From positions 1 through 64,000 of the forward strand of contig CAZYQI010000006.1 of assembly GCA_964649745.1 (NCBI GenBank): a DNA stretch of 64,000 bases. The letters are read 5' to 3'. Below, in pieces: positions 34,268 through 42,281 of the stretch; positions within the stretch are counted from its first letter, which is position 1; each line of letters starts with the position of its first letter. The notes under the pieces were generated by a model. That model saw only the letters and a list, made by a program, of their open reading frames with translations. It did not search any database and had not been told where the DNA came from. The translations under genes and the position numbers were made by a program. This DNA is from CAZEHS01 sp964649745 (GTDB lineage Bacteria; Bacillota; Clostridia; Peptostreptococcales; Acidaminobacteraceae).

Positions 34268-34312
34268 AAAAAAAGCATTTGCGAAGGCTGTTAAACCTTT
34301 GCAAATGCTCTT
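34268..34312 (-). terminator. tRNA-Pro terminator
   Basis: Arms agcatttgc (34274-34282) and gcaaatgct (34301-34309) with a smaller inner hairpin, followed on the minus strand by seven T residues. Confidence 0.88.
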
Positions 34313-34318
34313 TCATTT

Positions 34319-34395
34319 TGGTCGGAGTAGCGAGATTCGAACTCACGGCCTCCTGCTCCCGAAGCAGGCGCTCTACCAAGCTGAGCCATACCCCG
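34319..34395 (-). tRNA. tRNA-Pro (CGG)
   Basis: A 77-base cloverleaf with 7-bp acceptor stem (CGGGGTA pairing near the 3' end), D-arm, anticodon loop TTCGGGA giving anticodon CGG, T-loop GTTCGAATC and encoded CCA. Confidence 0.95.
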
Positions 34396-34414
34396 ATAGG
34401 GTGTCAACGTGACT

Positions 34415-34443
34415 ATTATAGCAAAGCTGGCCCCTTTTGAAAA
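34415..34443 (-). promoter_or_regulatory. tRNA-Pro promoter
   Basis: On the minus strand TTTTCA (34443-34438), a 17-base spacer and TATAAT (34420-34415), 20 bases before the tRNA 5' end. Confidence 0.75.
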
Positions 34444-34454
34444 GCGTTTTTTGA

Positions 34455-35084
34455 CTAATAATAGATCAATGTTCTGACAAAGGTCGCTTCTTCCCGTTGG
34501 TCATTGATAATCTTGAAATTTACCTTGTCGCCTTCGATATGGCTGTAGTACGAGAGAAGGTCTCCCCGCTGGAGATTGACCATATAGCCATTGGCAAACT
34601 GGACCTTGGCCTGTCCACCCAAGCAATAGTAGGCTTCGGTGACCATGCTGTAGTAACGGTCGAATTCCCGGTCACTCTGAAGCGCCACGTTGAAGGATGC
34701 CCCCGATGGAATGGTAAGGTGCATCAGTTCACCGAAGCAGGTGTCATCCATCATCAGGTTGAAATCGGTTCCTTTACCGAAGCTGCGGGTTTTCCAGTCT
34801 CCTGAGAAGGTATCCATCTCGAAGGGCGTAAGTTCTACGCTGTGATGGCCTTCATGGACCAGGCGGATCTCTCCCTCCAGCAGCATCAGAATTCGCTTCT
34901 TGCCTGGCAGCGCAGTGAAGAGGGTTTCTTCCGCATCAACTCTGGCCGTGCTGATTCTCCAGGTGAAGGGACCGCCGGGATAGCTGGCTTCCTCGGGCCA
35001 TATGGCCAGCTCTGTGGTCACACCGCCAGACCATCTGTTTCGTTCAAACTCGTTCTTATGCATCACCCGAACTCTGCTTTTCAT
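34455..35084 (-). CDS. HutD/Ves-family cupin protein
   Basis: A 209-residue cytoplasmic double cupin. The opening 'FERNRWSGGVTTELAIWPEEA' and 'FTWRISTARVDAEETLF' match HutD, which is linked to histidine utilisation and proposed to bind formylglutamate as a regulator or governor; the second cupin half includes 'FEMDTFSGDW'. No hut genes are in the window. The start at 35084 has AAGGATG; the longer frame is rejected. It follows the P-II-like gene by 33 bases and is probably in the same operon. Confidence 0.85.
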   Translation of the reverse strand: MKSRVRVMHKNEFERNRWSGGVTTELAIWPEEASYPGGPFTWRISTARVDAEETLFTALPGKKRILMLLEGEIRLVHEGHHSVELTPFEMDTFSGDWKTRSFGKGTDFNLMMDDTCFGELMHLTIPSGASFNVALQSDREFDRYYSMVTEAYYCLGGQAKVQFANGYMVNLQRGDLLSYYSHIEGDKVNFKIINDQREEATFVRTLIYY

Positions 35085-35117
35085 AGGGGTACACATCCTT
35101 ATCATAAAATAGAACGC

Positions 35118-35483
35118 CTATTTGCTGGTTTTTTCGCGCTGATGATCAATCCCATAGCCATAGCACTCCAGAACCGGCACTACGAACATAAAGCCCGCCC
35201 CGGGTTCATTGAGAAAATCAACTTCCTCGGCAATGGCCTGCTTCACTTCGGAAAGCGTGTTATCATCCTTCACAATGCTGATGATGGTGTTGTTGAAGGG
35301 CCGATGAAGTCCTTTCATTTTCTTAACACCCGCCAGAGCAGGGTCATTGCCGAACTGTTCCAAAAGCATGTTTCCCATGCCGGCAGTTTCCATCACCGTG
35401 CCGCCGACGCCCAGTTTAAACAACCGATCCATGATGGGATCCAGCTTATCTGTCTTGTTCAGTATAAAGTAAAGCGCATACAT
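35118..35483 (-). CDS. P-II-like nitrogen-regulator-fold protein
   Basis: A 121-residue protein with the beta-alpha-beta pattern of P-II signalling proteins. Helix and strand 'IMDRLFKLGVGGTVMETAGMGN' parallels the GlnB 'AGVSGMTVTEVRGFG' region, and the C-terminal 'VKQAIAEEV' plus 'GAGFMFVVPVLECYG' parallels the helix and 'GDGKIFVLPV' strand. The T-loop with its uridylylated Tyr is absent and replaced by a Met/Leu/Phe-rich stretch, so ligand and partner differ from classical P-II. AAGGGGGAAC precedes the ATG at 35483. The similarity is moderate and structure-based. Confidence 0.62.
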   Translation of the reverse strand: MYALYFILNKTDKLDPIMDRLFKLGVGGTVMETAGMGNMLLEQFGNDPALAGVKKMKGLHRPFNNTIISIVKDDNTLSEVKQAIAEEVDFLNEPGAGFMFVVPVLECYGYGIDHQREKTSK

Positions 35484-35724
35484 ACGCGTTCCCCCTTGCG
35501 ATTTTCCAAGATGCCGTGCCTGACTGTATCCATTTACCATATCTATAACACAAACGCGTCATCTATTCAATTATAAAGGTTTTAGCGTTCGGAGTAAACC
35601 TGTACCCGCGAAAACACTGTGGATTCAACTGATTGGACATAACAAAAACCATTCCATGGTAAAGAATCGGATTAATGGGTATTCTTTAACTGCAGATCTT
35701 AATTATCTGAGGGAGGGATGCCGA

Positions 35725-35802
35725 ATGATGCTTTCACTGATCATAGTGTTTGTTGCACTGGCCATTTGGGGATTATGGTGGGCTTCACAGAATTTTAGGT
35801 AA
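35725..35802 (+). CDS. 25-residue single-pass membrane peptide
   Basis: The frame MMLSLIIVFVALAIWGLWWA followed by SQNFR and TAA is a nearly complete membrane span with a short basic tail. GAGGGAGGGATG lies 5 to 10 bases before the double ATG, a strong ribosome binding site in an otherwise gene-free gap. Such tiny hydrophobic proteins usually modulate a membrane partner; no partner can be inferred. It is too short for standard gene finders and composition alone proves nothing. Confidence 0.5.
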   Translation: MMLSLIIVFVALAIWGLWWASQNFR

Positions 35803-35868
35803 CCCGCCGCTCCGTCTGAAGAATTTGCGTTTCATAACCCAATAGACGCCGCTGTCTATACAAAAAAC

Positions 35869-35901
35869 AAAAATCTCAGGTTCGGATAACCTGAGATTTC
35901 A
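35869..35901 (-). terminator. tRNA-Arg terminator
   Basis: A 12-bp perfect stem (35871-35882 with 35888-35899), a 5-base loop and a T-rich tail on the minus strand. Confidence 0.92.
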
Positions 35902-35911
35902 TTTGTTTCAA

Positions 35912-35988
35912 TGGTGCGGGACGAGGGACTCGAACCCCCAACCAACTGGTTCGAAGCCAGCTACTCTATCCGATTGAGCTAGTCCCGC
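35912..35988 (-). tRNA. tRNA-Arg (TCG)
   Basis: A 77-base cloverleaf with GCGGGAC/GTCCCGC acceptor stem, anticodon loop CTTCGAA giving anticodon TCG, T-loop GTTCGAGTC and encoded CCA. Confidence 0.95.
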
Positions 35989-36001
35989 AAGGCACATGAT
36001 T

Positions 36002-36030
36002 ATTATAATCGAGACCGTATGGTTTTGCAA
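36002..36030 (-). promoter_or_regulatory. tRNA-Arg promoter
   Basis: On the minus strand TTGCAA (36030-36025), a 17-base spacer and a perfect TATAAT (36007-36002), 14 bases before the tRNA 5' end. Confidence 0.85.
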
Positions 36031-36063
36031 GGGTTGAAATGATTTATTTTAATTCCCCCTCAT

Positions 36064-37329
36064 TCAGCCAGTGGCCTCCTCGGTTTTCCCCTTCTGCCTG
36101 GCAATGGTTTTGAGAAGGTTTCTGAGCTCACGGGAATAGGCGTGCTCATCTTCTCCGGCCCTTTCAATAAGACCCGCAAGCAAGTCTTCCATCCTGCTGG
36201 ACAGATCCATTTCGATTTCATCAAAGCAGTCAATGAGTATTTTCAATGCATCCAGCATTTGAGCACGATATACGAATTCCGCGCTGCTCATTTCCATCAT
36301 CTCTATCAGCGTTTCACAGACCTTCCCCCGTTTGCCCAGCCTGATCTGGATCTTTGCGTAGGTTTCAAAGTGCTGGAAGCTGTAAATAGTCTCGTTGTAA
36401 CCGCAGAGGTTTATGGCCTTTTCTGAGAACAGCGCGGCTCGTTGGAGATCCCCCTCTGAAAGGAGCATCTCGGCAAAGCTGCTGTAAACATAGCTTTGAC
36501 GTATGGGATCATTTTCAAGAGCAACCAACGCCGCCCGATAACAAGCCTTCGCTTCCTTGACCTTATGGCATTTGTACTTTGCCTCTGCCAGATATAGGTT
36601 TCCAATGCCTTCGAAGGTTTCCTTCCCCGCTGTCTTAAGCGCTATTTTAAGCGATGTTACCGCCTCTGGGTAGCGTTCCATACGCGTAAGGATGACACCC
36701 CGTCGGAAAGGCACGATAAACTGAAGCACCTGATTTGATGCCAACTGGTGAAGGACCCCGTCCGCCAGCAAGATCCACTGGTAGGCAGCTCCATACTCAC
36801 AAAGATAGTAATTCACCAACGCAAGATCTGCCGCAAAGGTTGCCTGTGCCAGTATGTCCCGACCCCCACTAACGGTTCTGAAGGCCGATTCCAGGAAGAC
36901 AAGAGCATCCCCCGTGCGGTTTCGATAAAACCGGTTGATCCCGAGATTTCTCTGCATCCACGGCTTCAGCGCATCCAGCCCCGCTTCCTCGATAAGGCCG
37001 AACAACCCGCTGACTACAGATGCATCCCCCTCTTCGGTATAAAGATAGATATTATCCGATAGATTCCGGCATTTATCGGCAAGCTGTTCGGCGGGGCTTT
37101 TTACAATTTCATCATATCCCTGGCTGAAGTAGTGTGTAAGCTTTATTTTGAATGACGAGGACCCGCCATCATCGCGACGCAGGTACTGCTTCACCGAAAC
37201 CGGATAGAAATTGATATCCCTGGCAAATGCTTCTATTGTGGTTCCTGTTCCAAGTACCTTTCGCCTAATCTGCTCACCGGCCGACAGAACCGCAACTTCT
37301 TCCGGGCGAATTTTTTCAATTGTTTCCAT
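36064..37329 (-). CDS. TPR-repeat protein with N-terminal HTH-like segment
   Basis: A 421-residue cytoplasmic protein. Residues ~10-75 resemble a helix-turn-helix ('EQIRRKVLGTGTTIEAFARD', then 'YPVSVKQYLRRDDG'). The remaining ~340 residues are helical with TPR-like units ('NRTGDALVFLESAF', 'RYPEAVTSLKIALKTAG', 'HKVKEAKACYRAALVALEN', 'GDLQRAALFSEKAINLCG'). The layout recalls XRE-TPR regulators of the Rgg/PlcR kind that answer to intracellular peptides, but assignment is tentative. The start at 37329 has GGAGGGCCG. Confidence 0.7.
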   Translation of the reverse strand: METIEKIRPEEVAVLSAGEQIRRKVLGTGTTIEAFARDINFYPVSVKQYLRRDDGGSSSFKIKLTHYFSQGYDEIVKSPAEQLADKCRNLSDNIYLYTEEGDASVVSGLFGLIEEAGLDALKPWMQRNLGINRFYRNRTGDALVFLESAFRTVSGGRDILAQATFAADLALVNYYLCEYGAAYQWILLADGVLHQLASNQVLQFIVPFRRGVILTRMERYPEAVTSLKIALKTAGKETFEGIGNLYLAEAKYKCHKVKEAKACYRAALVALENDPIRQSYVYSSFAEMLLSEGDLQRAALFSEKAINLCGYNETIYSFQHFETYAKIQIRLGKRGKVCETLIEMMEMSSAEFVYRAQMLDALKILIDCFDEIEMDLSSRMEDLLAGLIERAGEDEHAYSRELRNLLKTIARQKGKTEEATG

Positions 37330-37624
37330 ATCGGCCCTCCAAAGCTGGTGATAAGTGAAAAATAAGTCTATAGACCTAGTACTGATATCATAGCATTTTT
37401 TATCTAAACCCTCAATCATCCGAAAAAAAGATATTACACCCCCAAATGTATTCATATATCTAAATCGCGAGAACTTCCAGCGGCTATTGTATAGAAAGCT
37501 TTAATAAATCCTTAACAAATTTCTGAAGGAGGTTGACCACACCGCGCAGAATATCCTCTTCAGACAAATTGTGAATCCATCCATGCGCGGCGGCAAGCCG
37601 GGCTTAAAAATCGGGGGAAATGAT

Positions 37625-38323
37625 ATGAAACCATTGCTCATCATAAAGACCGGAAGCATTTCAGAAAAGGTACGGGAATCCCACGGCGACATGGAAGACC
37701 TGATATTGACCGCAACAGTACTCACATCAGATGCCATACTGACTGTACCGGTTTTTGAGGGCGCTCTGTTGCCTGATCATAATAATATCTGCGGAGCCAT
37801 CATCACCGGTTCCGCCGCCATGGTAACCGACTGCGAGCCCTGGAGTATCTATACCGAGGGGTGGATCCGCATTGCACACGGGGTTCAGTGCCCGATTCTG
37901 GGGATTTGTTATGGACACCAGCTATTGGCTCAGGCTCTTGGCGGGGAGGTCGGCTATCACCCGGGAGGGCTTGAACTGGGAACGGTAAAGATTCAGCTTA
38001 CCGAAGCCGGCAAACAGGATTCCCTTTTCTCTGCCATCCCTGAGGAATTCTTAGGACACGTTACCCATTATCAAACCGTTCTTCGCCTTCCTCCGGATGC
38101 TAAGCGCCTGGCGTTCAATTCTTTCGAGCCCAATCATGCCTTCAAACTCGGAACCTCCACATGGGGCACGCAATTTCATCCGGAGTTCACCGCCGCCATC
38201 ATGGAAAACTATATCGAACTCCGCGCTCAAAGTAATAACTCTCCGGAAAATTTTCCTACGCCAGCTGTCTCCCACCCCTTTGGTACCACCCTGCTTCGTC
38301 GATTTCTACAGCTCGTGCGATAG
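37625..38323 (+). CDS. Class I glutamine amidotransferase-like protein
   Basis: A 232-residue standalone GATase of the GMP-synthase-like type. The nucleophile Cys95 lies in 'GICYGHQLLAQALGG' and the His-Glu pair in 'WGTQFHPEF'. No synthetase domain or partner gene is adjacent; members of this group include gamma-glutamyl hydrolases and amidotransferases for unidentified substrates. The ATG at 37625 is preferred because GGGGGAAA precedes it; the upstream extension lacks a site. Confidence 0.85.
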   Translation: MKPLLIIKTGSISEKVRESHGDMEDLILTATVLTSDAILTVPVFEGALLPDHNNICGAIITGSAAMVTDCEPWSIYTEGWIRIAHGVQCPILGICYGHQLLAQALGGEVGYHPGGLELGTVKIQLTEAGKQDSLFSAIPEEFLGHVTHYQTVLRLPPDAKRLAFNSFEPNHAFKLGTSTWGTQFHPEFTAAIMENYIELRAQSNNSPENFPTPAVSHPFGTTLLRRFLQLVR

Positions 38324-38406
38324 ATTTTTGCTTCACAATGGGGTATTATGGGTATGTATCCATATGACTCAAAACGCTTAATAAAACAGAGAAATCAGGT
38401 GATTGC

Positions 38407-39150
38407 ATGAAAACACCCTATAAATTCATGAAGCAAACATCCCGATTCGCTTTGCTGCTGGCCGCTTCAATGGTGGTTCAACTTCTTCCGTCGGACCCCC
38501 TGCCCCTTTCGCTTCAGACGCTTCAGCAAACGTCCGTTTATGCTTCGTCGGCACCATCGCCGGCAGCGCTGCAACCCACCGTCAAAGCTCCGACTGTACA
38601 GGAGCGCTTTAAAAAGCTCCTGACGAAGAATAATCATTTAATTGGATGGGTTACTCTTCCCAATACCAAAATTGACTATCCCGTCTTTAAAACCCGTAAT
38701 AACGATTACTATATGACCCGGGATCTCAACCGCAAGAAGTCCAAGGCCGGCTCTGTTTTCATGGATTACCGCAACACCGGCAACATGACAGACCGTCACA
38801 CCATCATTTATGGCCACAATATGAAAAACGGGACTATGTTCGGTACTTTGAAAGCTTACAAGAGTGAAGAATTCTATAAGAAAAACAAGGTTTTTACGTA
38901 CTCCACGCTGTATGAAACAGGACAGTATGAAGTTTTCTCGGTATATGTAGCCACTGCCAGTCTTTCAATCAACGAACCGAACTTTGCCGACGATGCCGCC
39001 TTTGATAAGTTTCTTAAAGAGCGCATTTCTAAGGCCATGTATGGCACCACCGCCACCGTTACCGCCCATGATAAGGTCCTTACACTGGTAACCTGTTCAT
39101 ACGAAGTGAAAAACGGCCGTTTAATTGTTCACGCAAAGAAAATCAACTAG
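38407..39150 (+). CDS. srtB: Class B sortase
   Basis: A 247-residue membrane-anchored transpeptidase that fixes surface proteins to the cell wall. An N-terminal hydrophobic anchor (13-28) precedes the sortase barrel. The active site is complete: His137 ('IIYGHNMKNG'), Cys230 ('TLVTCSYE') and Arg238 ('NGRLIVHAK'). The SrtB-type 'GHNMKNGTMFG' and the extended helix near 'EEFYKKNKVF' support class B. No protein with a clear C-terminal sortase signal is encoded here; the surface proteins in the window use SLH domains instead. Confidence 0.93.
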   Translation: MKTPYKFMKQTSRFALLLAASMVVQLLPSDPLPLSLQTLQQTSVYASSAPSPAALQPTVKAPTVQERFKKLLTKNNHLIGWVTLPNTKIDYPVFKTRNNDYYMTRDLNRKKSKAGSVFMDYRNTGNMTDRHTIIYGHNMKNGTMFGTLKAYKSEEFYKKNKVFTYSTLYETGQYEVFSVYVATASLSINEPNFADDAAFDKFLKERISKAMYGTTATVTAHDKVLTLVTCSYEVKNGRLIVHAKKIN

Positions 39151-39197
39151 ACAAATAGAAAACGACCCCATCGAATGAGGTCGTTTTCTATTTGTTT
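39151..39197. terminator. Bidirectional terminator, srtB and tRNA cluster
   Basis: A perfect 17-bp stem (39151-39167 with 39179-39195) with an 11-base loop. It ends srtB on the plus strand and the tRNA operon on the minus strand. Confidence 0.92.
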
Positions 39198-39280
39198 GGT
39201 GCGAGCAAGAGGACTCGAACCTCCACGCCGTAAGCGCCAGATCCTAAGTCTGGTGCGTCTGCCAATTCCGCCATGCTCGC
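39197..39280 (-). tRNA. tRNA-Leu (TAG)
   Basis: An 84-base type II tRNA with long variable arm, GCGAGCA acceptor, anticodon loop CTTAGGA giving TAG, and CCA. It is last in a four-tRNA operon. Confidence 0.95.
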
Positions 39281-39297
39281 GTTATAGGGGATAAAAA

Positions 39298-39373
39298 TGG
39301 TGACCCATCCGCGACTCGAACGCGGGACACCCTGATTAAAAGTCAGATGCTCTACCGACTGAGCTAATGGGTC
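39298..39373 (-). tRNA. tRNA-Lys (TTT)
   Basis: A 76-base cloverleaf with acceptor GACCCAT/ATGGGTC, anticodon loop CTTTTAA giving TTT, T-loop GTTCGAGTC and CCA. Confidence 0.95.
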
Positions 39374-39376
39374 ACA

Positions 39377-39452
39377 TGGCTGGGGATACAGGACTCGAAC
39401 CTGTGGATGACGGAGTCAAAGTCCGTTGCCTTACCGACTTGGCTAATCCCCA
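39377..39452 (-). tRNA. tRNA-Gln (TTG)
   Basis: A 76-base cloverleaf with acceptor TGGGGAT/ATCCCCA, anticodon loop CTTTGAC giving TTG, T-loop GTTCGAGTC and CCA. It is 3 bases from tRNA-Lys. Confidence 0.95.
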
Positions 39453-39455
39453 AAA

Positions 39456-39532
39456 TGGGGCGGCTGAGGGGAATCGAACCCCCGTATGAAGGAGTCACAG
39501 TCCTTTGACTTAACCGCTTGTCGACAGCCGCC
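39456..39532 (-). tRNA. tRNA-His (GTG)
   Basis: A 77-base cloverleaf with acceptor GGCGGCTG/CAGCCGCC (8 bp, as expected for tRNA-His), anticodon loop CTGTGAC giving GTG, and CCA. It is first in the four-tRNA operon. Confidence 0.95.
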
Positions 39533-39563
39533 ATGTCGTCAACCTTTTTAGCTGACAAAAGAT

Positions 39564-39592
39564 ATTATAGCCCATACAGGAGGCTACGTCAA
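39564..39592 (-). promoter_or_regulatory. Promoter of the His-Gln-Lys-Leu tRNA operon
   Basis: On the minus strand TTGACG (39592-39587), a 17-base spacer and a perfect TATAAT (39569-39564), about 30 bases before tRNA-His. Confidence 0.88.
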
Positions 39593-39617
39593 CCCGTTTA
39601 TCGTTATTATCCGTTTT

Positions 39618-40088
39618 TTAGAGTTCAATAATCCGACAGTTGCAACTGCCGGGTTCCAGCTCAAGCACCCCTACCGAAGCACGTTCCCCCGGATATGGTT
39701 TTGATGCACTTCCCGGATTAAAAAACAGCAACCCCTCTTCTCTACAGTGCAACGCACGATGCGTATGACCAAACAGCACGATATCAGCCCCCATATCGAG
39801 ACCTCTGTAAAACAGCCGCTGGATCCCTTGTTTTACGCCGTAACGATGCCCGTGACACAGGAACAGGGTATGCCCCTTTAAATGGAGCAGCAGCTCTTCA
39901 GGCAGGTTTCTGTGGGGGTCTGAATTGCCGAGAACCGCATGGGATTCAAGAGACTCCGGCAATATCCCTGCCAGATCGGAACCATGATCCCCCAGGTGAA
40001 GGATCATATCTACTGATCCGATTCGTTTCATTGCCCTGCTTATAGCCTCCCGATCACCATGAGTGTCGCTTATAACTGCAATCCGCAT
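39618..40088 (-). CDS. YfcE/MJ0936-type metallophosphodiesterase
   Basis: A 156-residue calcineurin-like phosphoesterase with all metal-binding motifs: 'VISDTHGD', 'HLGDHGSD', 'LGNSDPHRN', 'LCHGHRYG' and 'FGHTHRAL'. Members hydrolyse phosphodiesters with manganese; the natural substrate is usually not known. It begins 4 bases after rdgB, so the pair is translationally linked. This rdgB-yfcE order is common in Clostridia. Confidence 0.93.
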   Translation of the reverse strand: MRIAVISDTHGDREAISRAMKRIGSVDMILHLGDHGSDLAGILPESLESHAVLGNSDPHRNLPEELLLHLKGHTLFLCHGHRYGVKQGIQRLFYRGLDMGADIVLFGHTHRALHCREEGLLFFNPGSASKPYPGERASVGVLELEPGSCNCRIIEL

Positions 40089-40092
40089 GGCA

Positions 40093-40686
40093 TCACCCCT
40101 TCTTTAACGTTTCATAGAGAGCCCTCAACGCCCGTGATCGATGGCTGATGTTGTTTTTCACTATAGGGTCCAGCTGAGCAAACGTACAGCCCTCTTCCGG
40201 GTAGTAAAACAGGGGATCATAACCGAAACCGTTACTGCCATGGGCTTCATATCCGATTCGCCCTTCTACAGTCCCGCGGACTGCCAGCTCCCGACCATCT
40301 GCATATGCAATGCTGATAACCGATACAAACCTGGCCGTGCGCTCTTCATCCGGCACTCCCGAGAGTTTTTCCAACAAAAGCGCATTGTTGCGGGCGTCAT
40401 TGGCCTCCGCTCCGGAAAATCTTGCGGAATAAACCCCCGGAGCGCCATTCAGGGCATCTACCTCAAGACCTGAATCATCAGCGATAACGTCTTTGCCGGT
40501 GAGCTTCATGATTTCCCTAGCCTTTTTCAACGCGTTTTCTTCGTAAGTATCGCCGTCTTCTTCAATTTCTATCCCTGCCAGTCCTACATCCGAAAGACTG
40601 AGAATTTCAACATTGATATCCTTCAGAATTGCCCGAATTTCACGCAATTTGTTGCCATTGGAGCTTGCCAGAATCATCGTTCCCAT
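40093..40686 (-). CDS. rdgB: XTP/dITP diphosphatase (RdgB/HAM1)
   Basis: A 197-residue house-cleaning pyrophosphatase that removes ITP, dITP and XTP. The motifs are 'LASSNGNKLREI', 'IADDSGLEVDALNGAPGVYSAR' region and 'GSNGFGYDPLFY'. AGAAGG precedes the ATG. It forms an operon with the phosphodiesterase and is separated from the phosphatase gene upstream by a terminator. Confidence 0.96.
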   Translation of the reverse strand: MGTMILASSNGNKLREIRAILKDINVEILSLSDVGLAGIEIEEDGDTYEENALKKAREIMKLTGKDVIADDSGLEVDALNGAPGVYSARFSGAEANDARNNALLLEKLSGVPDEERTARFVSVISIAYADGRELAVRGTVEGRIGYEAHGSNGFGYDPLFYYPEEGCTFAQLDPIVKNNISHRSRALRALYETLKKG

Positions 40687-40709
40687 ACCTTCTCCTCAAT
40701 AGCCGAAAA

Positions 40710-40735
40710 CCTCCGCTAAATAGCGGAGGCAGTCT
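40710..40735 (-). terminator. Terminator of the partner-switching operon
   Basis: An 8-bp stem (40710-40717 with 40722-40729), 4-base loop and TTTT on the minus strand, just after the PP2C stop. Confidence 0.78.
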
Positions 40736-40738
40736 GCT

Positions 40739-41905
40739 CTATTTGATCTTGATCAGCGCCATGGCGACATCATCAATCAGGTTTCCGTGTTCATCTAAAT
40801 GGGCATCCCGGAAAGATCCGTTGATCTTTCGAAGAAAGGTCTCCGGATGGTGTTCCATGTCCGCAAGAAACTCAATGCTGTGTTCCTGCACCTTGCCCCA
40901 GTTTTTGAAATCTCCGTTTTTGCTTCCGGAAAACAGACCATCTGTATAGAGAAACAGACCATCTCCGGGATTGAGTTCCTGCTCAGAATCCGTAAAATGT
41001 ACGCCTTCCAGTATCCCCAACGGAGGTCCATTCTGGTGGCAGAACTGGAGACTGCCGGCTTTTTTGCTGAACAGCAGCGGGTATGGCTGCGCCGCATTGG
41101 AAAATTGGAGCCTGTACTGTTGAACACAACCCAGAAAAGCCGTGAACGCGATGTAACTCATTTTCTCGCCCCGGTCGAATATCTGGAATATCTCAACGTT
41201 AATGTGCTCCAAAACCTGTGCCGGACTGAGCTCCCCCCGTTCAACAGTTGTCCTGAAGAGTATCTTGAGCATGGACGCTGCCATTCCGGCTGCAATTCCG
41301 TGCCCCGTCACATCCGCAATCATGAACCATATCTTATCATTTACCTTAACGCAGTCGAAGAAATCCCCGCCGATACCCATGGATGGCTGATACTTGATGT
41401 ACAGGTCCAGCTCATCGAAGTTTCCGGGTTTCGGAAGGATGTATTTGGCAAAGGCATTGGCATTCTTCAGTTCCTCGTTGATCCGTCGATTCAAACTGCG
41501 GATAGTCTTGTTCTGCTCATAATACGTAAGGGCATTTTTTGCCTTAAGGGGAAGGATAATCTGCATTTCATCAGGAGACAGCGGCTTGATGAAATAGTCG
41601 ATGGCCCCATCCTTAAGGGTGCGTTCAATGCTCTGTATCTCCGAAATGGACGAGTTCACGATTACCGGAATATCCCGATAGCGCTCATCCTTTTTTAGCT
41701 CAACCAATGTCTGATACCCATCCATGTAAGGCATGATAAGGTCCAGAATGATCAGATGAACTTCTCGGGTCCGCACGATCTCCAAGACTTCCATACCGTT
41801 TTCAGCTTCATAGATCACTGCGCTGGGCAGCTTGGAATTCAGCACGCTGCGTACCAGCACCCTGTTCATCACTGCATCGTCAGCAATAAGGATTACACGT
41901 TCCAT
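40739..41905 (-). CDS. Response regulator fused to a PP2C (SpoIIE/RsbU-like) phosphatase
   Basis: A 388-residue protein. The receiver domain (1-120) has the acidic pair 'IADDAVMN', acceptor Asp in 'LIILDLIMPYMDG' and Lys in 'AIDYFIKPLSP'. A coiled linker (~125-155) leads to the phosphatase domain with 'GIGGDFFDCV', 'ADVTGHGIAAGMAASML' and 'FLYTDGLF' metal-binding Asp residues. It would dephosphorylate the STAS protein encoded 73 bases upstream when its receiver is activated. The sensor kinase is not adjacent. GGAGAACC precedes the ATG. Confidence 0.92.
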   Translation of the reverse strand: MERVILIADDAVMNRVLVRSVLNSKLPSAVIYEAENGMEVLEIVRTREVHLIILDLIMPYMDGYQTLVELKKDERYRDIPVIVNSSISEIQSIERTLKDGAIDYFIKPLSPDEMQIILPLKAKNALTYYEQNKTIRSLNRRINEELKNANAFAKYILPKPGNFDELDLYIKYQPSMGIGGDFFDCVKVNDKIWFMIADVTGHGIAAGMAASMLKILFRTTVERGELSPAQVLEHINVEIFQIFDRGEKMSYIAFTAFLGCVQQYRLQFSNAAQPYPLLFSKKAGSLQFCHQNGPPLGILEGVHFTDSEQELNPGDGLFLYTDGLFSGSKNGDFKNWGKVQEHSIEFLADMEHHPETFLRKINGSFRDAHLDEHGNLIDDVAMALIKIK

Positions 41906-41978
41906 ATAGGTTCTCCTAACGAAAACGCCGATAATCTCAACATGTTGGATTATCAGCGCATGGGGTTATCAAAGGAAA

Positions 41979-42281
41979 TTACTCCAGATCAAAAAACTCA
42001 TCCAGCTTCATGAGCTTGAACAGTTGAACGATATCGTCGTTGCTTCCGGAAACCTTGAACTGTTTTCCTTCATTGAGACAGGTTTTATAAAGACTGATAA
42101 CGAAGGTAACGCCCACCGAGTCGATATTTTCCGTTTCTGCCAGATCCAGTTCCAGTTCTTCAAAATCCGTTTCCTGGTCGAGGAGTTCCATAACGTTGAG
42201 ATTATACTGCCGCACATTGGCAGCAATCAAATCCTCATGAAGCTTCAAAATCACTTTTTCTCCCAGCACAATCTTTTCCAT
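41979..42281 (-). CDS. STAS-domain anti-sigma-factor antagonist
   Basis: A 100-residue SpoIIAA/RsbV-like protein. 'LDLAETENIDSVGVTFVISL' contains the Ser that partner kinases phosphorylate (the 'DS.G' turn). Its ATG overlaps the kinase stop as TAATG, which couples their translation. It should bind the kinase when unphosphorylated and release whatever the kinase holds. Confidence 0.92.
   Translation of the reverse strand: MEKIVLGEKVILKLHEDLIAANVRQYNLNVMELLDQETDFEELELDLAETENIDSVGVTFVISLYKTCLNEGKQFKVSGSNDDIVQLFKLMKLDEFFDLE

Larger units (their letters stand above)
35484..35911. other. Intergenic region with a small membrane-peptide gene
   Basis: It holds the upstream region of the P-II-like gene, the 25-codon gene at 35725-35802 and the tRNA-Arg terminator (35871-35899). 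Nothing else is recognised. Confidence 0.6.

Noticed and set aside
34113..34379. 88-codon frame ending near tRNA-Pro
   Set aside because: It reads through the tRNA gene and its terminator and has no RBS.
40799..41698. 299-codon frame on the plus strand
   Set aside because: Antisense to the receiver-PP2C gene, whose catalytic motifs are intact.
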